Below are positions 28,584-38,510 of a stretch of 64,000 bases of DNA, piece after piece. The DNA is taken from positions 124,001 through 188,000 of the forward strand of contig NZ_SMOD01000003.1 in assembly GCF_004353905.1 (NCBI RefSeq). Direction: 5' to 3'. Positions within the stretch are counted from its first letter, which is position 1. Each line of letters opens with the position of its first letter. A program made the translations under genes and the position numbers. The notes beneath the pieces are model-generated. The model saw nothing but the letters and a program-made list of their open reading frames with translations, was not told where the DNA came from and searched no databases. Source of the DNA: Paraburkholderia guartelaensis. GTDB lineage: Bacteria > Pseudomonadota > Gammaproteobacteria > Burkholderiales > Burkholderiaceae.

Positions 28584-29348
28584 ATGAATATGTCCTTGTC
28601 TATGACTTCATCTGCCGACACATTCGATAAGCTCGATTGGAGCGTGATCGCCGCGCAACTGGACAGCGAGGGCTATGCGGTACTGCCTCGGCTAGCTGGC
28701 GCGAACGAAATCCGCATGCTTGCGCGCGAAGCGGGCACTTCGAACGCATTGCGCCGCGTTTCTTTGGACTCGCTCGATCTCGGCCGTGGCGATCTGCTGT
28801 ATTTCGGCACGGCTCTCCCGCAGCCGTGGGCGCAATGGCGTGTGGATCTCTATCGTCAGTTGGCGCCCATCGCCAATCGATGGAATGAGATGCTTGGCAT
28901 GCCTTATCGATTTCCGACGGAGCTGGATGAATATCTGGAGCGCAACCGGCGGGCGGGGCAAACGCGGGCGCAGTCGCATTTGAACCAGCTAGGCGCCGAC
29001 GACTATCTGGCTCTGCATCAACGCAGCGACGGGGAGCATGTGTTTCCGCTGCAAGTGGTCGCCTTGCTCACGGAACCGGGGAAAGATTTCACGGGCGGCG
29101 AACTGGTGCTGACGGAGCAGCGTCCGCGCATGCAGTCGCGCCCGACGGTCGTTCCGCTCGGGCTGGGCGACGCTGCGATCATCGCCACGGCCCAGCGGCC
29201 ATTCAAAGGCAGCAGCGGTTACTACCGCGTGAACCTCCGGCATGCCATCAGCCGCGTGCGCAGCGGCGAGCGCATTGGCGTCGAGTTGTCGTTCCACGAC
29301 GCGCCGCAGGTGGCAAACGGTCAACACGCATTCGATCTCGACATCTGA
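28584..29348 (+). CDS. 2OG-Fe(II) oxygenase paralogue lacking the HxD aspartate
   Basis: 254 residues, clearly a paralogue of the protein at 27278-28003 (shared LAPIANRWNE, RAGQTR, GEHVFPLQV, SGER/SGKR). His145 and His220 are kept at the same numbers, but the metal-binding Asp147 is replaced by Arg (LHQRSDGEH). Unless the Asp two residues on substitutes, iron binding should be impaired. It may be a non-catalytic partner or a decaying copy. It starts 1 bp after ogt. Confidence 0.8.
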   Translation: MNMSLSMTSSADTFDKLDWSVIAAQLDSEGYAVLPRLAGANEIRMLAREAGTSNALRRVSLDSLDLGRGDLLYFGTALPQPWAQWRVDLYRQLAPIANRWNEMLGMPYRFPTELDEYLERNRRAGQTRAQSHLNQLGADDYLALHQRSDGEHVFPLQVVALLTEPGKDFTGGELVLTEQRPRMQSRPTVVPLGLGDAAIIATAQRPFKGSSGYYRVNLRHAISRVRSGERIGVELSFHDAPQVANGQHAFDLDI

Positions 29349-29523
29349 TTCCTGCCGCGCCGCCGCGCTTGTGGCGCGCGCAGGCATTCCAATCCGCATC
29401 AACAGATGCAACTAACTGCCAAGCCCGCCGACCCTAGCCCAACGCCGCGCTGCGGCGCGGCGACATCGATTCGCCTTCATGCAATGCGCATCGCCCAGGG
29501 ACTTCCCTTATAAAGACTTTATC

Positions 29524-29545
29524 GACTATTTATCGATAAATTGTC
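29524..29545. promoter_or_regulatory. Palindromic operator before the DUF969 operon
   Basis: ATTTATCGATAAAT (29528-29541) is a perfect palindrome; with the flanking GAC and GTC it extends to 22 bp with one mismatched pair. It is 97 bp upstream of the DUF969 start and AT-rich against a GC-rich background, as expected of a promoter/operator. The binding regulator is not encoded next to it. Confidence 0.55.
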
Positions 29546-29641
29546 GTGATAGATTTCCGGGCTGAATTGGGCGCAACGGGGAAGCGCGCGCCCGCGCGGC
29601 CGCGTCCACGAGACCGGCGGAAAGACTAAGGCGGAGGAGAG

Positions 29642-30352
29642 ATGCTGGTTTTGATAGGGGTGCCGATCGTGGTGATCGGCTTCGCATTGCGCCTGAACGC
29701 GCTGCTCGTCGTGACCGCGGCGGGCATTGCAACGGGGCTTGCGGGCGGGCTGCACACGGTCGAGATCGTCAGCGCTTTCGGCAAAGCGTTCGCCGACAAC
29801 CGTTACATGGGCCTCATCTGGCTCACGCTGCCCGTGATCGCGCTGCTCGAGCGCAACGGCCTGCGCGAGCAGGCAAAGCACCTCATTTCGCGCGTGCACG
29901 CCGCCACCACCGGCCGCGTGCTGATGCTCTACTTCGTGATCCGCCAGATCACGGCCGCGCTCGGCCTCACGTCGCTGGGTGGCCACGCGCAGATGGTCCG
30001 TCCGCTGATCGCGCCCATGGCCGAAGCTGCCGCCACGAAGCGCTTCGGCGAGGTGCCCGACGCCGTGCGCCAGCAGATCCGCGCCAACGCCTCGGCCGTG
30101 GACAACATCGCCGTGTTCTTCGGCGAAGACATCTTCATCGCGATCCAGTCGATCCTGCTCATCAAGGGCTTCCTCGAGCAGAACGGCATCATCGTTCAGC
30201 CGCTCCAGGTCTCGGTCTGGGCGATTCCTACCGCGGTCGCGGCGCTCCTCATCCACTGCGTGCGCCTGAAGCTGCTCGATCACGATCTTTCGCGCCGCGT
30301 GGGCGCGGCCAACGCACAGCGCGTCGCAAGCCGCCAGGGGGCCGCATCGTGA
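29642..30352 (+). CDS. DUF969-family membrane protein
   Basis: 236 residues with about five to six membrane segments (LVLIGVPIVVIGFALRLNALLVVTAAGIATGLAGG at the start) and the conserved region LGGHAQMVRPLIAPMAEAAA. DUF969 and DUF979 proteins are always paired and are thought to form a transporter, in several bacteria linked to 5-oxoproline use. GGAGGAGAG precedes the ATG. Its stop overlaps the DUF979 GTG start. Confidence 0.88.
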   Translation: MLVLIGVPIVVIGFALRLNALLVVTAAGIATGLAGGLHTVEIVSAFGKAFADNRYMGLIWLTLPVIALLERNGLREQAKHLISRVHAATTGRVLMLYFVIRQITAALGLTSLGGHAQMVRPLIAPMAEAAATKRFGEVPDAVRQQIRANASAVDNIAVFFGEDIFIAIQSILLIKGFLEQNGIIVQPLQVSVWAIPTAVAALLIHCVRLKLLDHDLSRRVGAANAQRVASRQGAAS

Positions 30353-31299
30353 TCAAGCTCGAATCGCTCTATGTTGTCGCGGGCCTGATGTTCGCGTCGT
30401 TCGCCCTCTTCAACCTGCTCGACCGCGCGAACCCGCGCCGCGTCGTCAACTTCGTGTTCTGGGGCGTCTACGCCGTGACGTTCCTGTTCGGCGGCGTGCT
30501 GCCGCATTTCGTGATGGGGTGCCTCGCCATCGCGCTCGCCTTGATCGCGGGCTCGGGCAAGCTGGGCCGCAGTCCCGCGGCCAACGACAACGCCAAAGCC
30601 GAGGTGCGCCGCGAGCAAGGGGCGCGGCGCTTCGGCAGCCGGCTCTTCATTCCGGCGCTGCTGATCCCTGTCGTGACGCTCGTCGGGACGCTCACGCTCA
30701 AGTACGCGCCCTTCGTCGAAGCGAAGAACGTCACGCTCATCTCGCTCGTGATCGCCACGCTCGTTGCGTTCGGCGCGGCGCTCGTCATGTTGCGCGATTC
30801 GCCCGTGCAAGCGCTCAAGGGCGCACGGCACACCATGGACGCCGTGGGCTGGGCCGCCATCCTGCCGCAGATGCTCGCGGCGCTCGGCGCGCTGTTCGCG
30901 GCGGCGGGCGTAGGCCACGTGGTGTCCGAACTCGTCACGAACTGGATTCCCCAGAATTCGGCGTTCGCAGTCGTGGCCGCCTACACTTTCGGCATGGCCC
31001 TCTTCACGATGATCATGGGCAACGCGTTCGCCGCCTTTCCGGTGATGACCGCCGGCATCGGCCTGCCGTTGATCGTGCATCAGTTCCACGGCAACCCGGC
31101 TATTCTTGGCGCGATCGGCATGCTGTCGGGCTTCTGCGGCACGCTCATGACGCCCATGGCCGCGAACTTCAACATCGTCCCGGCGGCACTGCTCGAATTG
31201 AGCGACAAGAACGGCGTGATCAAGGCGCAATGGCCGACCGCCGTGCTGCTGCTCGTCGTCAACACGCTGCTGATGTACGCCTTCGTTTTCCGGTTCTGA
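30349..31299 (+). CDS. DUF979-family membrane protein
   Basis: 316 residues with about eight membrane segments; partner of the DUF969 protein (GTGA overlap). The C-terminal region GMLSGFCGTLMTPMAANFNIVPAALLEL resembles the substrate region of ion-coupled carriers. Together they probably form one two-component permease. The pyrrolidone-carboxylate peptidase gene often found beside the pair is absent here. Confidence 0.88.
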   Translation: MIKLESLYVVAGLMFASFALFNLLDRANPRRVVNFVFWGVYAVTFLFGGVLPHFVMGCLAIALALIAGSGKLGRSPAANDNAKAEVRREQGARRFGSRLFIPALLIPVVTLVGTLTLKYAPFVEAKNVTLISLVIATLVAFGAALVMLRDSPVQALKGARHTMDAVGWAAILPQMLAALGALFAAAGVGHVVSELVTNWIPQNSAFAVVAAYTFGMALFTMIMGNAFAAFPVMTAGIGLPLIVHQFHGNPAILGAIGMLSGFCGTLMTPMAANFNIVPAALLELSDKNGVIKAQWPTAVLLLVVNTLLMYAFVFRF

Positions 31300-31309
31300 T
31301 GAGATCACG

Positions 31310-32332
31310 ATGACCACACACCTCACCGCCGCCCATGCCTCGAAGTTCGCCTCGCTCGCGCTTGCCCACCTCACGCGCGAGTATCCGAACAAGCTGACCC
31401 ATTCGCTCGAAGGCCCGCAGGACGTGCAGGGCCCGCGCGCGCTGCACCCGGTCTTTTACGGCAGCTACGACTGGCATTCGTGCGTGCACGGCTACTGGCT
31501 CGTGCTGCATCTGCTGGAACGCTTTCCCGACCTGCCCGAGGGGCCGCAGATCGTCGCCGTGGTCGACGAGCACTTCACGCCGGAAAAGATGGCCGGTGAG
31601 ATGGCCTACCTCACGCTCGCGCACAACCGCGGTTTCGAGCGCCCTTATGGCTGGGCGTGGCTGCTCGCGCTCGCGGCACAGGTCGACGCGCTGGCTGAGT
31701 CGATGAAGCTGCCGCAGGCCGCGCGCTGGCAGGCGGCGCTGGCGCCGCTCACCGACTGGTTCGTCGAGCGCTTCGAGGAATTCCTGCCGAAGGCGACCTA
31801 TCCGTTGCGAGTGGGCACTCACTTCAATACGGCGTTCGCGCTCACGCTCGCGCACGACTTCGCAAAAGCCACGTCGCGTCCGGTGCTGGCGACGCTGATC
31901 GAAGACACCGCCACGCGCTGGCACGCGAACGACGCGGGCTGCCAGGCGTGGGAGCCGGGCGGCGACGAATTCCTTTCGCCCGCGCTGAGCGTAGCCTTGC
32001 TGATGAGCCGCGTACTGCGCGCGCAGGATTTCGAGCCGTGGTTCACGCGCTTTTTGCCCAACCTCGCGGCACAAGAGCCGGTCACGCTCTTCACGCCGGC
32101 TACCGTGACCGACCGCAGCGACGGCAAGATCGCCCACCTCGACGGGCTGAACCTGAGCCGCGCGTGGTGTCAGCGCTCACTTGCACGCGCGCTGCCCGCG
32201 GGCGACGCACGTGTGGCCGTCCTCAACGATGCCGCGCAATTGCATCTGGCCAGCGCGCTCGACCACGTGGCCGGGGACTACATGGGCGAGCACTGGCTCG
32301 CCACCTTCGCGACGCTCGCGCTCGAAGCATGA
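31310..32332 (+). CDS. DUF2891-family protein
   Basis: 340 residues, soluble, alpha-helical (toroid-like) with conserved SYDWHSCVHGYW near residue 55, AWEPGGDEFLSP and HLDGLNLSRAW. The His and Asp residues could form a metal or sugar/peptide site. It follows DUF979 by 10 bp and is a regular partner of that transporter, so it probably processes the imported compound. No reaction is established to my knowledge. Confidence 0.85.
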   Translation: MTTHLTAAHASKFASLALAHLTREYPNKLTHSLEGPQDVQGPRALHPVFYGSYDWHSCVHGYWLVLHLLERFPDLPEGPQIVAVVDEHFTPEKMAGEMAYLTLAHNRGFERPYGWAWLLALAAQVDALAESMKLPQAARWQAALAPLTDWFVERFEEFLPKATYPLRVGTHFNTAFALTLAHDFAKATSRPVLATLIEDTATRWHANDAGCQAWEPGGDEFLSPALSVALLMSRVLRAQDFEPWFTRFLPNLAAQEPVTLFTPATVTDRSDGKIAHLDGLNLSRAWCQRSLARALPAGDARVAVLNDAAQLHLASALDHVAGDYMGEHWLATFATLALEA

Positions 32333-32503
32333 CAAAAGCATGAACCATATGGGGCGCGCCGTTCGCGCGTGCCCCGCGCCGCTTTCCAGACTGAAGATTT
32401 ACGTGCCTGCGGTCGATATAACGGGCTGAAGCCCCGAGCTGCAGCCGGAATCTGCCGCGCATCGTCCGGCTCGGGACGTCGAACCCATTCAGGTCTGGAA
32501 GGT

Positions 32504-32944
32504 ATGCAAGTAGAGAAATTCATGACGAGCCGTGTCGTCACCATTGGTTTCGACGACACGCTCGCGACCGTGCGCGAGATTTTCGCCGAAGCGAGCTTTC
32601 ACCACCTGCTCGTGGTCGAAGACGGCAAGCTGCAAGGCGTCGTCTCCGATCGCGACCTGCTGCGCGCGATCAGCCCGTTCATCGACAGCGTGGTCGAATC
32701 CGCGCGCGACCTCGGCACGCTCAACAAGCGCGTGCACCAGATCATGAGCCGCAAGCCGCTCACGCTGCGTCCCGAGTCGAGCCTCTCCGACGCTGTCGCC
32801 CTATTTCTGTCCAACAAGATTTCGTGCATCCCCATCGTGGACGCAGAGTTTCGCCCCGTCGGCATCGTGAGCTGGCGCGACGTGCTGCGCTATCTCGTGC
32901 CGATGGACGAGGGCGGGGCAGACGCGGAGGACGCCGGCGCATGA
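32504..32944 (+). CDS. CBS-domain pair protein
   Basis: 146 residues: two CBS motifs (about 1-60 and 75-135) and nothing else. The motifs VEKFMTSRVVTIGFDD and VHQIMSRKPLTLRPESSL are typical; such modules bind adenine nucleotides and sense energy state. The ATG at 32504 has GGAAGG four bases upstream. Target unknown; it stands alone. Confidence 0.9.
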   Translation: MQVEKFMTSRVVTIGFDDTLATVREIFAEASFHHLLVVEDGKLQGVVSDRDLLRAISPFIDSVVESARDLGTLNKRVHQIMSRKPLTLRPESSLSDAVALFLSNKISCIPIVDAEFRPVGIVSWRDVLRYLVPMDEGGADAEDAGA

Positions 32945-33183
32945 TGCGGATTGGATTGCGCGCATCCCACATATTGGTCTGTATTACGAAGTGTTGCTAA
33001 CGGTCGTTCTTCTTTGCTGGAAACCATAAAGTTCGCAAGCTCTCCTGCCGTTGTTATGTACTGGGCGCTTAATCAGCCTGAAGGCATGGGCTGCACTGGG
33101 TAGGCGCACCGGAACATTCGATGAAAAACGACTGGGACACGCGCGGCCTCCAGAGCCGCGCGCCCCACGGAGAGAGACCAGGA

Positions 33184-34749
33184 ATGCTTCACAAGCTGTC
33201 GATACGCGCGAGCCTGACCCTGATGATTGCCTTCTTCGGCATCGTCCTGATCGTCGGCGCCGCCACAGGACTCCTGTCGATGCGAGCAGGCAACGAGTCG
33301 CTGCGCACCATGTACACCGTCGATACACCGGCTGTGGCCGACCTCGAAGGCAGCGCCGGCCAGTTGCTGCGTCTGCGCCTTGCGCTCGCCACCAACGCAT
33401 CGCTTTCCGAGCTCGGCGATCACGATGCCGCGGACGCGGTGCTCAAGCGCTTCGATCAGTACCTGAAGAACTCGAACGAGCGTCTGGACCACTATCTGTC
33501 GATTGCGAGCGGAGAAGGCGAGGCGCAGGATCTCATCGCCGACATGCAGGCCAAGCGCAACAGCTTCCTGCACGACGGCGTCGAGCCGGCACTGGCGGCG
33601 CTCAAGGCCGGCGACAAGACCGCGTTCCAGGAACTGCAGGGCCACAAGCTGCCGTCGCTCTACGGCAACTACGAAAAGGCGATGCTCGTGCTCGAGAAGC
33701 GCCAGATCGACCTCGGCGCGCAGCGCTACCAGGAAGCGCAGGACCGCTTCAATGCGGTGAGCGTCGCGGTGGGTGTGGGCATGGTGCTCTCGCTGCTGCT
33801 CGCGTGGATTGGCCGCGCGGCGCTCATGCGCGCGATCGTGCATCCTGTGGACGCGGCCATCGCGCAATTCCAGCGCATCGCTGCCGGCGACCTGAGCGGC
33901 ACGGTGCAGACGACGAGCAACAACGAAATGGGCCGCCTGCAGGCCGCGCTGCGGCAAATGCAGGATGCGCTCATCAAGACGGTCAGCAGCGTGCGTGAAG
34001 GCGCGCTGTCGATCGACAAGGGCGTGAGCGAGATTGCCGCGGGCAATACGGATCTTTCGCAGCGCACCGAGGAACAAGCCGCCTCGCTCGAGGAAACGGC
34101 GGCGAGCATCGAAGAGCTGACCTCCACCGTCAAGCAGACCGCAGAAAACGCACGCCAGGCCAGCACGCTCGCAGAGGGTGCTTCCGGTCTTGCCGCGCAG
34201 GGCGGCGCGCTCTCGCGCGAAGTGGTCGGCACGATGCAGGACATCGTGGGCGACTCGCGGCGCGTGGGTGAGATCGTCGGCGTGATCGAGGCCATTGCGT
34301 TCCAGACCAACATTCTCGCGCTCAACGCGGCTGTGGAAGCGGCGCGTGCGGGCGAGGAAGGGCGCGGCTTCGCGGTGGTGGCGAGCGAAGTGCGCTCGCT
34401 TGCGCAGCGTAGCGCCGCGGCGGCCAAGGAGATCAAGGAACTGATCGAGTCGTCGACCTCGCGCGTGGAGACGGGCGCGGGCCTCGTCGAGCGCTCGGGC
34501 TCGACGATGAGCGAAATCGTCGAAGCGATCGCGCGCGTGAGTGCAATCATGAACGAGATTGCATCGGCGGCGGCAGAGCAGAGCACGGGCATCGATCAGG
34601 TCAACGTCGCCGTTGGACAGATGGACCTCGTGACGCAGCAGAACGCGGCACTCGTTGAGCAGGCAACGGCTGCTGCGTCGTCGCTCGAAAACGAAGCGCA
34701 CCGGCTGAACGCCGCGGTTTCGGTTTTCCGCGTCGGCCGCGCGGGGTAA
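33184..34749 (+). CDS. Methyl-accepting chemotaxis protein
   Basis: 521 residues. An N-terminal membrane segment (about 9-32) is followed by a helical periplasmic Tar/4HB-like sensor (35-185), a second membrane segment, a HAMP domain and the signalling hairpin with [20 protein letters not shown] and [19 protein letters not shown]. No C-terminal NWETF-like pentapeptide for CheR/CheB is present. The start at [10 protein letters not shown] is preceded by GGAGAG; an in-frame ATG 63 bp upstream would add a polar tail. Ligand unknown. Confidence 0.93.
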   Translation: MLHKLSIRASLTLMIAFFGIVLIVGAATGLLSMRAGNESLRTMYTVDTPAVADLEGSAGQLLRLRLALATNASLSELGDHDAADAVLKRFDQYLKNSNERLDHYLSIASGEGEAQDLIADMQAKRNSFLHDGVEPALAALKAGDKTAFQELQGHKLPSLYGNYEKAMLVLEKRQIDLGAQRYQEAQDRFNAVSVAVGVGMVLSLLLAWIGRAALMRAIVHPVDAAIAQFQRIAAGDLSGTVQTTSNNEMGRLQAALRQMQDALIKTVSSVREGALSIDKGVSEIAAGNTDLSQRTEEQAASLEETAASIEELTSTVKQTAENARQASTLAEGASGLAAQGGALSREVVGTMQDIVGDSRRVGEIVGVIEAIAFQTNILALNAAVEAARAGEEGRGFAVVASEVRSLAQRSAAAAKEIKELIESSTSRVETGAGLVERSGSTMSEIVEAIARVSAIMNEIASAAAEQSTGIDQVNVAVGQMDLVTQQNAALVEQATAAASSLENEAHRLNAAVSVFRVGRAG

Positions 34750-34816
34750 CGCAAACGCTGCATGGTGTGATTCGCCGGTTATAGTCGTGCATTCACGACT
34801 GCGGAATTCCAGCACC

Positions 34817-35215
34817 ATGCAGCTTCTCGATCACGTTTCGATCGGCGTTCCCGATCTCGACGCAGCGCGCCCCTTCTACGACGCGATCATGAATACGCTG
34901 GGCGCGCTCAAGGTCTACGACCGCCCCAACGCGCTCGGCTACGGCGAGCGTTGCGACGCAGCCGAAACGCAGTCGTCGTATCTTTCCATCTATCTGGATG
35001 CCAGCGCCATCGAGCCGAACAAGCGGCACTGGTGCTTCAAGGCCGCTTCGCGCTCGCAGGTCGATGCGTTCCATGCAGCCGGTCTCGCGGCGGGCGGCCG
35101 CTCGGATGGCGATCCAGGCTTGTGGCCGCATTATCACGCCGACTATTACGCCGCTTTTCTCATCGACCCTGCTGGAAACCGGGTCGAGGCCGTGTGCCAT
35201 ACTGCATCGGCCTGA
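34817..35215 (+). CDS. VOC/glyoxalase-like protein
   Basis: 132 residues, one vicinal-oxygen-chelate module (LLDHVSIGVPDLDAARPFYDAIM ... DYYAAFLIDPAGNRVEAVCH). His6 and a late Glu are the usual metal positions. The family includes glyoxalases, dioxygenases and resistance proteins; no substrate can be given. Confidence 0.88.
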   Translation: MQLLDHVSIGVPDLDAARPFYDAIMNTLGALKVYDRPNALGYGERCDAAETQSSYLSIYLDASAIEPNKRHWCFKAASRSQVDAFHAAGLAAGGRSDGDPGLWPHYHADYYAAFLIDPAGNRVEAVCHTASA

Positions 35216-35250
35216 AGTTGCGCCTCACGTCAGGCGCGGGAGATGGGGAA

Positions 35251-35505
35251 ATGCCGGGCACTGGCAAATACTGGTTTCGAGCCAAACGCTATGGCTGGGG
35301 CTGGGGACTTCCGCTCACCTGGCAGGGGTGGGTGGTGCTCGTGGCGTATGTCTTGTCGATTGCCTTGAGCGCGGTATTTTTTGAACCGCATGGGCACCCG
35401 TTCGCGTTTGCGGTGCTCGTGATACTCGCCACGCTCGCGCTTTCGGCGGTGTGCTGGCTCAAGGGCGAGCCCCCGCGCTGGCGCTGGGGCAAGGACCACG
35501 AGTAA
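35251..35505 (+). CDS. Small membrane protein
   Basis: 84 residues. A Trp/Gly-rich start (KYWFRAKRYGWGWGLPLTWQG) is followed by two hydrophobic segments (VVLVAYVLSIALSAVFF and FAFAVLVILATLALSAVCW). Short proteins of this look are common and uncharacterised in Proteobacteria. GGAG lies ten bases before the ATG. Confidence 0.7.
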   Translation: MPGTGKYWFRAKRYGWGWGLPLTWQGWVVLVAYVLSIALSAVFFEPHGHPFAFAVLVILATLALSAVCWLKGEPPRWRWGKDHE

Positions 35506-35561
35506 GCGTCTCGTCTCCTGAGGCGTAGCGTGCTGCTTAAGTTGTCCTGAAGGGGAACACC

Positions 35562-36008
35562 ATGGCGCGAGCAAAGCAAACCGGCAGCGCCGCGCTGCTT
35601 GGCACATGGAAGCTGCAATCGTTCACGACCGAAGACCTGGTCACCGGAGAGAAGACCGATTTGTTCGGCGCTCATCCTTGTGGCTATCTCAACTACGGCG
35701 CCGACAAGCGGATGTACGCGATTCTTCTCGAGGAGAACCGCACCGCGCCAGCCGATCTCGTGCCAACCGATGCGGAGCGCATCGCGCTTTTCAATGGCTC
35801 GTGCGCCTATGCGGGAACGTGGAGCATCGAGGGCGACCTGGTGAGCCACCACGTCGACGCATCGTGGAACGAATCATGGACGGGGACGATTCAGTTGCGC
35901 CGTTTCAGAATCGACGGCAAATACCTGCACATCACGACGCTGCCCGCCCGCAACCCGGTGACGGGTAAAGAATGCATTTCCGAACTGGTGTGGGTGAAGG
36001 TCGAATAG
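35562..36008 (+). CDS. Lipocalin-like domain protein
   Basis: 148 residues. LLGTWKLQSFTTEDLVTGEK, then YLNYGADKRMYAILL and FNGSCAYAGTWSIEGDLVSHHVDASWN are characteristic of the lipocalin-like family of small beta-barrels, often found near redox or detoxification enzymes. AGGGGAACACC precedes the ATG. Ligand unknown. Confidence 0.85.
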   Translation: MARAKQTGSAALLGTWKLQSFTTEDLVTGEKTDLFGAHPCGYLNYGADKRMYAILLEENRTAPADLVPTDAERIALFNGSCAYAGTWSIEGDLVSHHVDASWNESWTGTIQLRRFRIDGKYLHITTLPARNPVTGKECISELVWVKVE

Positions 36009-36249
36009 ACGACACCGTTCAGCGAGCGCGAACGTGCGCGAGGTGCTGCGCGTAGCGTTCGCAGCCGCGCGGGCAAGCGCGTTTTCTTGCCGCTTTGCAC
36101 CATGAAATCAGCACGTTATCCGTATGTTACCTGTCATCGTTTGTACCGATTGAGCGCGTAAAGGCTGGTGATACTGTTGGGGGCACATTCTTCAAAGCAG
36201 CTTTGAAGCGGGCAGATGTTCCTCAACGATCCTGGCGAATCGGAGATGC

Positions 36250-37518
36250 ATGATGTCCTGTAACGGCGTGTGGCGAAACCTTCATCGCGTAGCGGCAACG
36301 GGTATGGTGGCGGCAGGGCTGGGCCTCGCGGCCGGCGCGCATGCCGCGGGGGAGCCGATCAAGATCGGCGTGATCAGCGAGGAGTCCGCAGTGGCGGGCG
36401 CTTCGATCAGCAAGGCGGCACAGCTCGCCGCGGACGAGATCAACGCGAGCGGCGGCGTGGATGGCCGGCCAATCCAGATCATCGCGTACGACGACCACTC
36501 GTCGGCCTCGGACGGCGTGCGCGCGTTCCAGCGCGCCGCGACCCAGGACAAGGTGGTCGCTGTGATCGGCAGCTATATCAGCGAAGTGGCGCTCGCCATG
36601 GAGCCCTGGTCGGCACGGCTGAAAATGCCGTTTATTACGCCGGGCGCCGCGAGCAACGATATTTCGAAGCACGTTCACGACGACTACGACCACTACAAAT
36701 ACACGTTCCACGGCTGGATGACGTCGGCATTCATCGCGCAGTCGATCTGCGATTTTTCGCACGATATTCTCGTCGACCAGTTCAAGATGAAGTCGACGGT
36801 CGTGATGAGCGAGGACGCGGCATGGACCAAGCCGCTCGACGAGCGCTTCATGGAATGCCTGCCCAAGGCCGGCCTCCAGGTGCTCGACCACATCCGCTTC
36901 AATCCCGATACTTCGGACTTCACACCAATTTTCAACCAGATCGAGGCTAAACACCCCGATACGATCACCACGGGCATCAGCCACGTGGGCGTGCAGCCGA
37001 CGGTGCAATGGCACGATCAGCAGGTGCCGATCCCGATGTCGGGCCAAAGCTCGCAGGCCACGACCACGAGCTTCTGGAAGGACACGAACGGCGCGACGGA
37101 GGGCGTGATCACGGCTTCCGCCGCGGCGCCGGGCGTGGCGATCACACCGAAGACGGTGCCCTTCGCGGATGCGTATCAGAAGAAGTTCGGCGTATCGCCC
37201 GCGTATTGCGGCTTCTCGACCTATGACCTCGTGTACATCCTCGCGGATGCGATCAAGCGCAACAAGGGTTCGACCGATCCGGACCAGATGGTCGCCGCGC
37301 TCGAGAAGACGGATTACGTAGGCACGATCGGGCGCTGGCAGTTCTACGGCAAGAACGACCAGTTCACGCACGCGCTCAAGTACGGCCCGGGCTACATCAC
37401 CGGCATCAACCTGCAGTGGCAGGACGGCAAGCAGATCGCGATCTGGCCCAAGTCCGTTGCGAACGGCAAGGTCAAGTTCCCGACCTTCATCAAGCTCCAG
37501 CAGGCTAGCGCAAACTAG
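36250..37518 (+). CDS. ABC transporter substrate-binding protein, branched-chain amino acid type
   Basis: 422 residues with a signal peptide (hydrophobic core to about residue 33, AHA|AGEPIK). The periplasmic type I fold begins IKIGVISEESAVAGASISKAAQLAADEINASGGVDGRPI. It captures the ligand for the permeases encoded downstream. Family members bind amino acids, amides, urea or aromatic acids, so the ligand is open. The second ATG (36253) has a better-spaced GGAG. Confidence 0.9.
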   Translation: MMSCNGVWRNLHRVAATGMVAAGLGLAAGAHAAGEPIKIGVISEESAVAGASISKAAQLAADEINASGGVDGRPIQIIAYDDHSSASDGVRAFQRAATQDKVVAVIGSYISEVALAMEPWSARLKMPFITPGAASNDISKHVHDDYDHYKYTFHGWMTSAFIAQSICDFSHDILVDQFKMKSTVVMSEDAAWTKPLDERFMECLPKAGLQVLDHIRFNPDTSDFTPIFNQIEAKHPDTITTGISHVGVQPTVQWHDQQVPIPMSGQSSQATTTSFWKDTNGATEGVITASAAAPGVAITPKTVPFADAYQKKFGVSPAYCGFSTYDLVYILADAIKRNKGSTDPDQMVAALEKTDYVGTIGRWQFYGKNDQFTHALKYGPGYITGINLQWQDGKQIAIWPKSVANGKVKFPTFIKLQQASAN

Positions 37519-37611
37519 CTTCGCGTAGTGCGTCGCGCCGTGCGGCCCTTCGTCTGACGATGGGCCGCACGGCGCATGTTGCGACACGCCAATCCACCTG
37601 AAAGGCCGGGC

Positions 37612-38487
37612 ATGCTGCTCTTGCAGATCCTCATCGACGGCTTTGCCATCAGCTCGCTCTATGCACTGGGCGCCATCGGCTTCACGCTGATTTTCGGCGT
37701 CTCCGGCATATTGAATCTCGCGCACGGCGGCGTGATGCTCGTCGCGGCGCTGATGGGCTGGATGCTCGCGGGCGAAGCGGGTCTCGGCACCTATCTCGGC
37801 ACGCTGCTTGGCGTGGTCGCCGGTCTCATCGCGGCCTACGTCACCTACCTGATGGTGGTGCGGCCTATCCAGCGTTCCGCCGCGATTCCGGCCGAAGAGA
37901 AGGAAATCTTCGTGCTCACCGGCACCTTGCTGTGGGGCATCATGATCCAGCAGGGCATGGCCTGGCTCTTCACCGACAACCCGGTGACGATGCGCCCGCT
38001 CATCAGCGGCGTGGCGATGATCGGCAGCGTGCGTGTGCCCTTCAACGAGATCATGATCGCCGTGGTCTGCTGGGCCGTGATCGGTCTCCTGTGGCTCTTC
38101 GTGAATCGCACGCGCGCGGGCAAGGCGCTGCTCGCCGCCTCGATGAATCCGCGCGGCCTCACGCTGCTCGGCTTCGAACTCTCGCGCATCTATCTGCTTG
38201 CGTGGACCATCTATGGCGTGCTGGCGGGCATTGCTGGCGTGCTGCTGGCGTCGTTCCTCGGCGTGAGTACGAACAATGCCGGGCAGCTCACGGCGAGCGC
38301 GTTCTCCATCGTTGTGCTGGGCGGACTTGGCAGCGTTTCCGGGTCGTTGATGGCCGCGTATGTGGTCGGCTATCTGGAGACCGTCACCGCGTATCTCGTT
38401 GCGCCGACGCTGCGGCCGCTGCCCGCGCTGTTGCTGCTGGTGCTCGTCGTGTATGTGCGGCCCCAGGGCTTCCTGGGCCGTCGCTAA
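37612..38487 (+). CDS. ABC permease, LivH type
   Basis: 291 residues with about eight membrane segments. SLYALGAIGFTLIFGVSGILNLAHGGVMLVAA is the family hallmark and ASFLGVSTNNAGQLTASAFSIVVLGGLGSVSGSL contains the ATPase-coupling loop. Starts 93 bp after the binding-protein gene. Confidence 0.93.
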   Translation: MLLLQILIDGFAISSLYALGAIGFTLIFGVSGILNLAHGGVMLVAALMGWMLAGEAGLGTYLGTLLGVVAGLIAAYVTYLMVVRPIQRSAAIPAEEKEIFVLTGTLLWGIMIQQGMAWLFTDNPVTMRPLISGVAMIGSVRVPFNEIMIAVVCWAVIGLLWLFVNRTRAGKALLAASMNPRGLTLLGFELSRIYLLAWTIYGVLAGIAGVLLASFLGVSTNNAGQLTASAFSIVVLGGLGSVSGSLMAAYVVGYLETVTAYLVAPTLRPLPALLLLVLVVYVRPQGFLGRR

Positions 38488-38510
38488 CCGAGCGAAGGGA
38501 GCACATCGAC

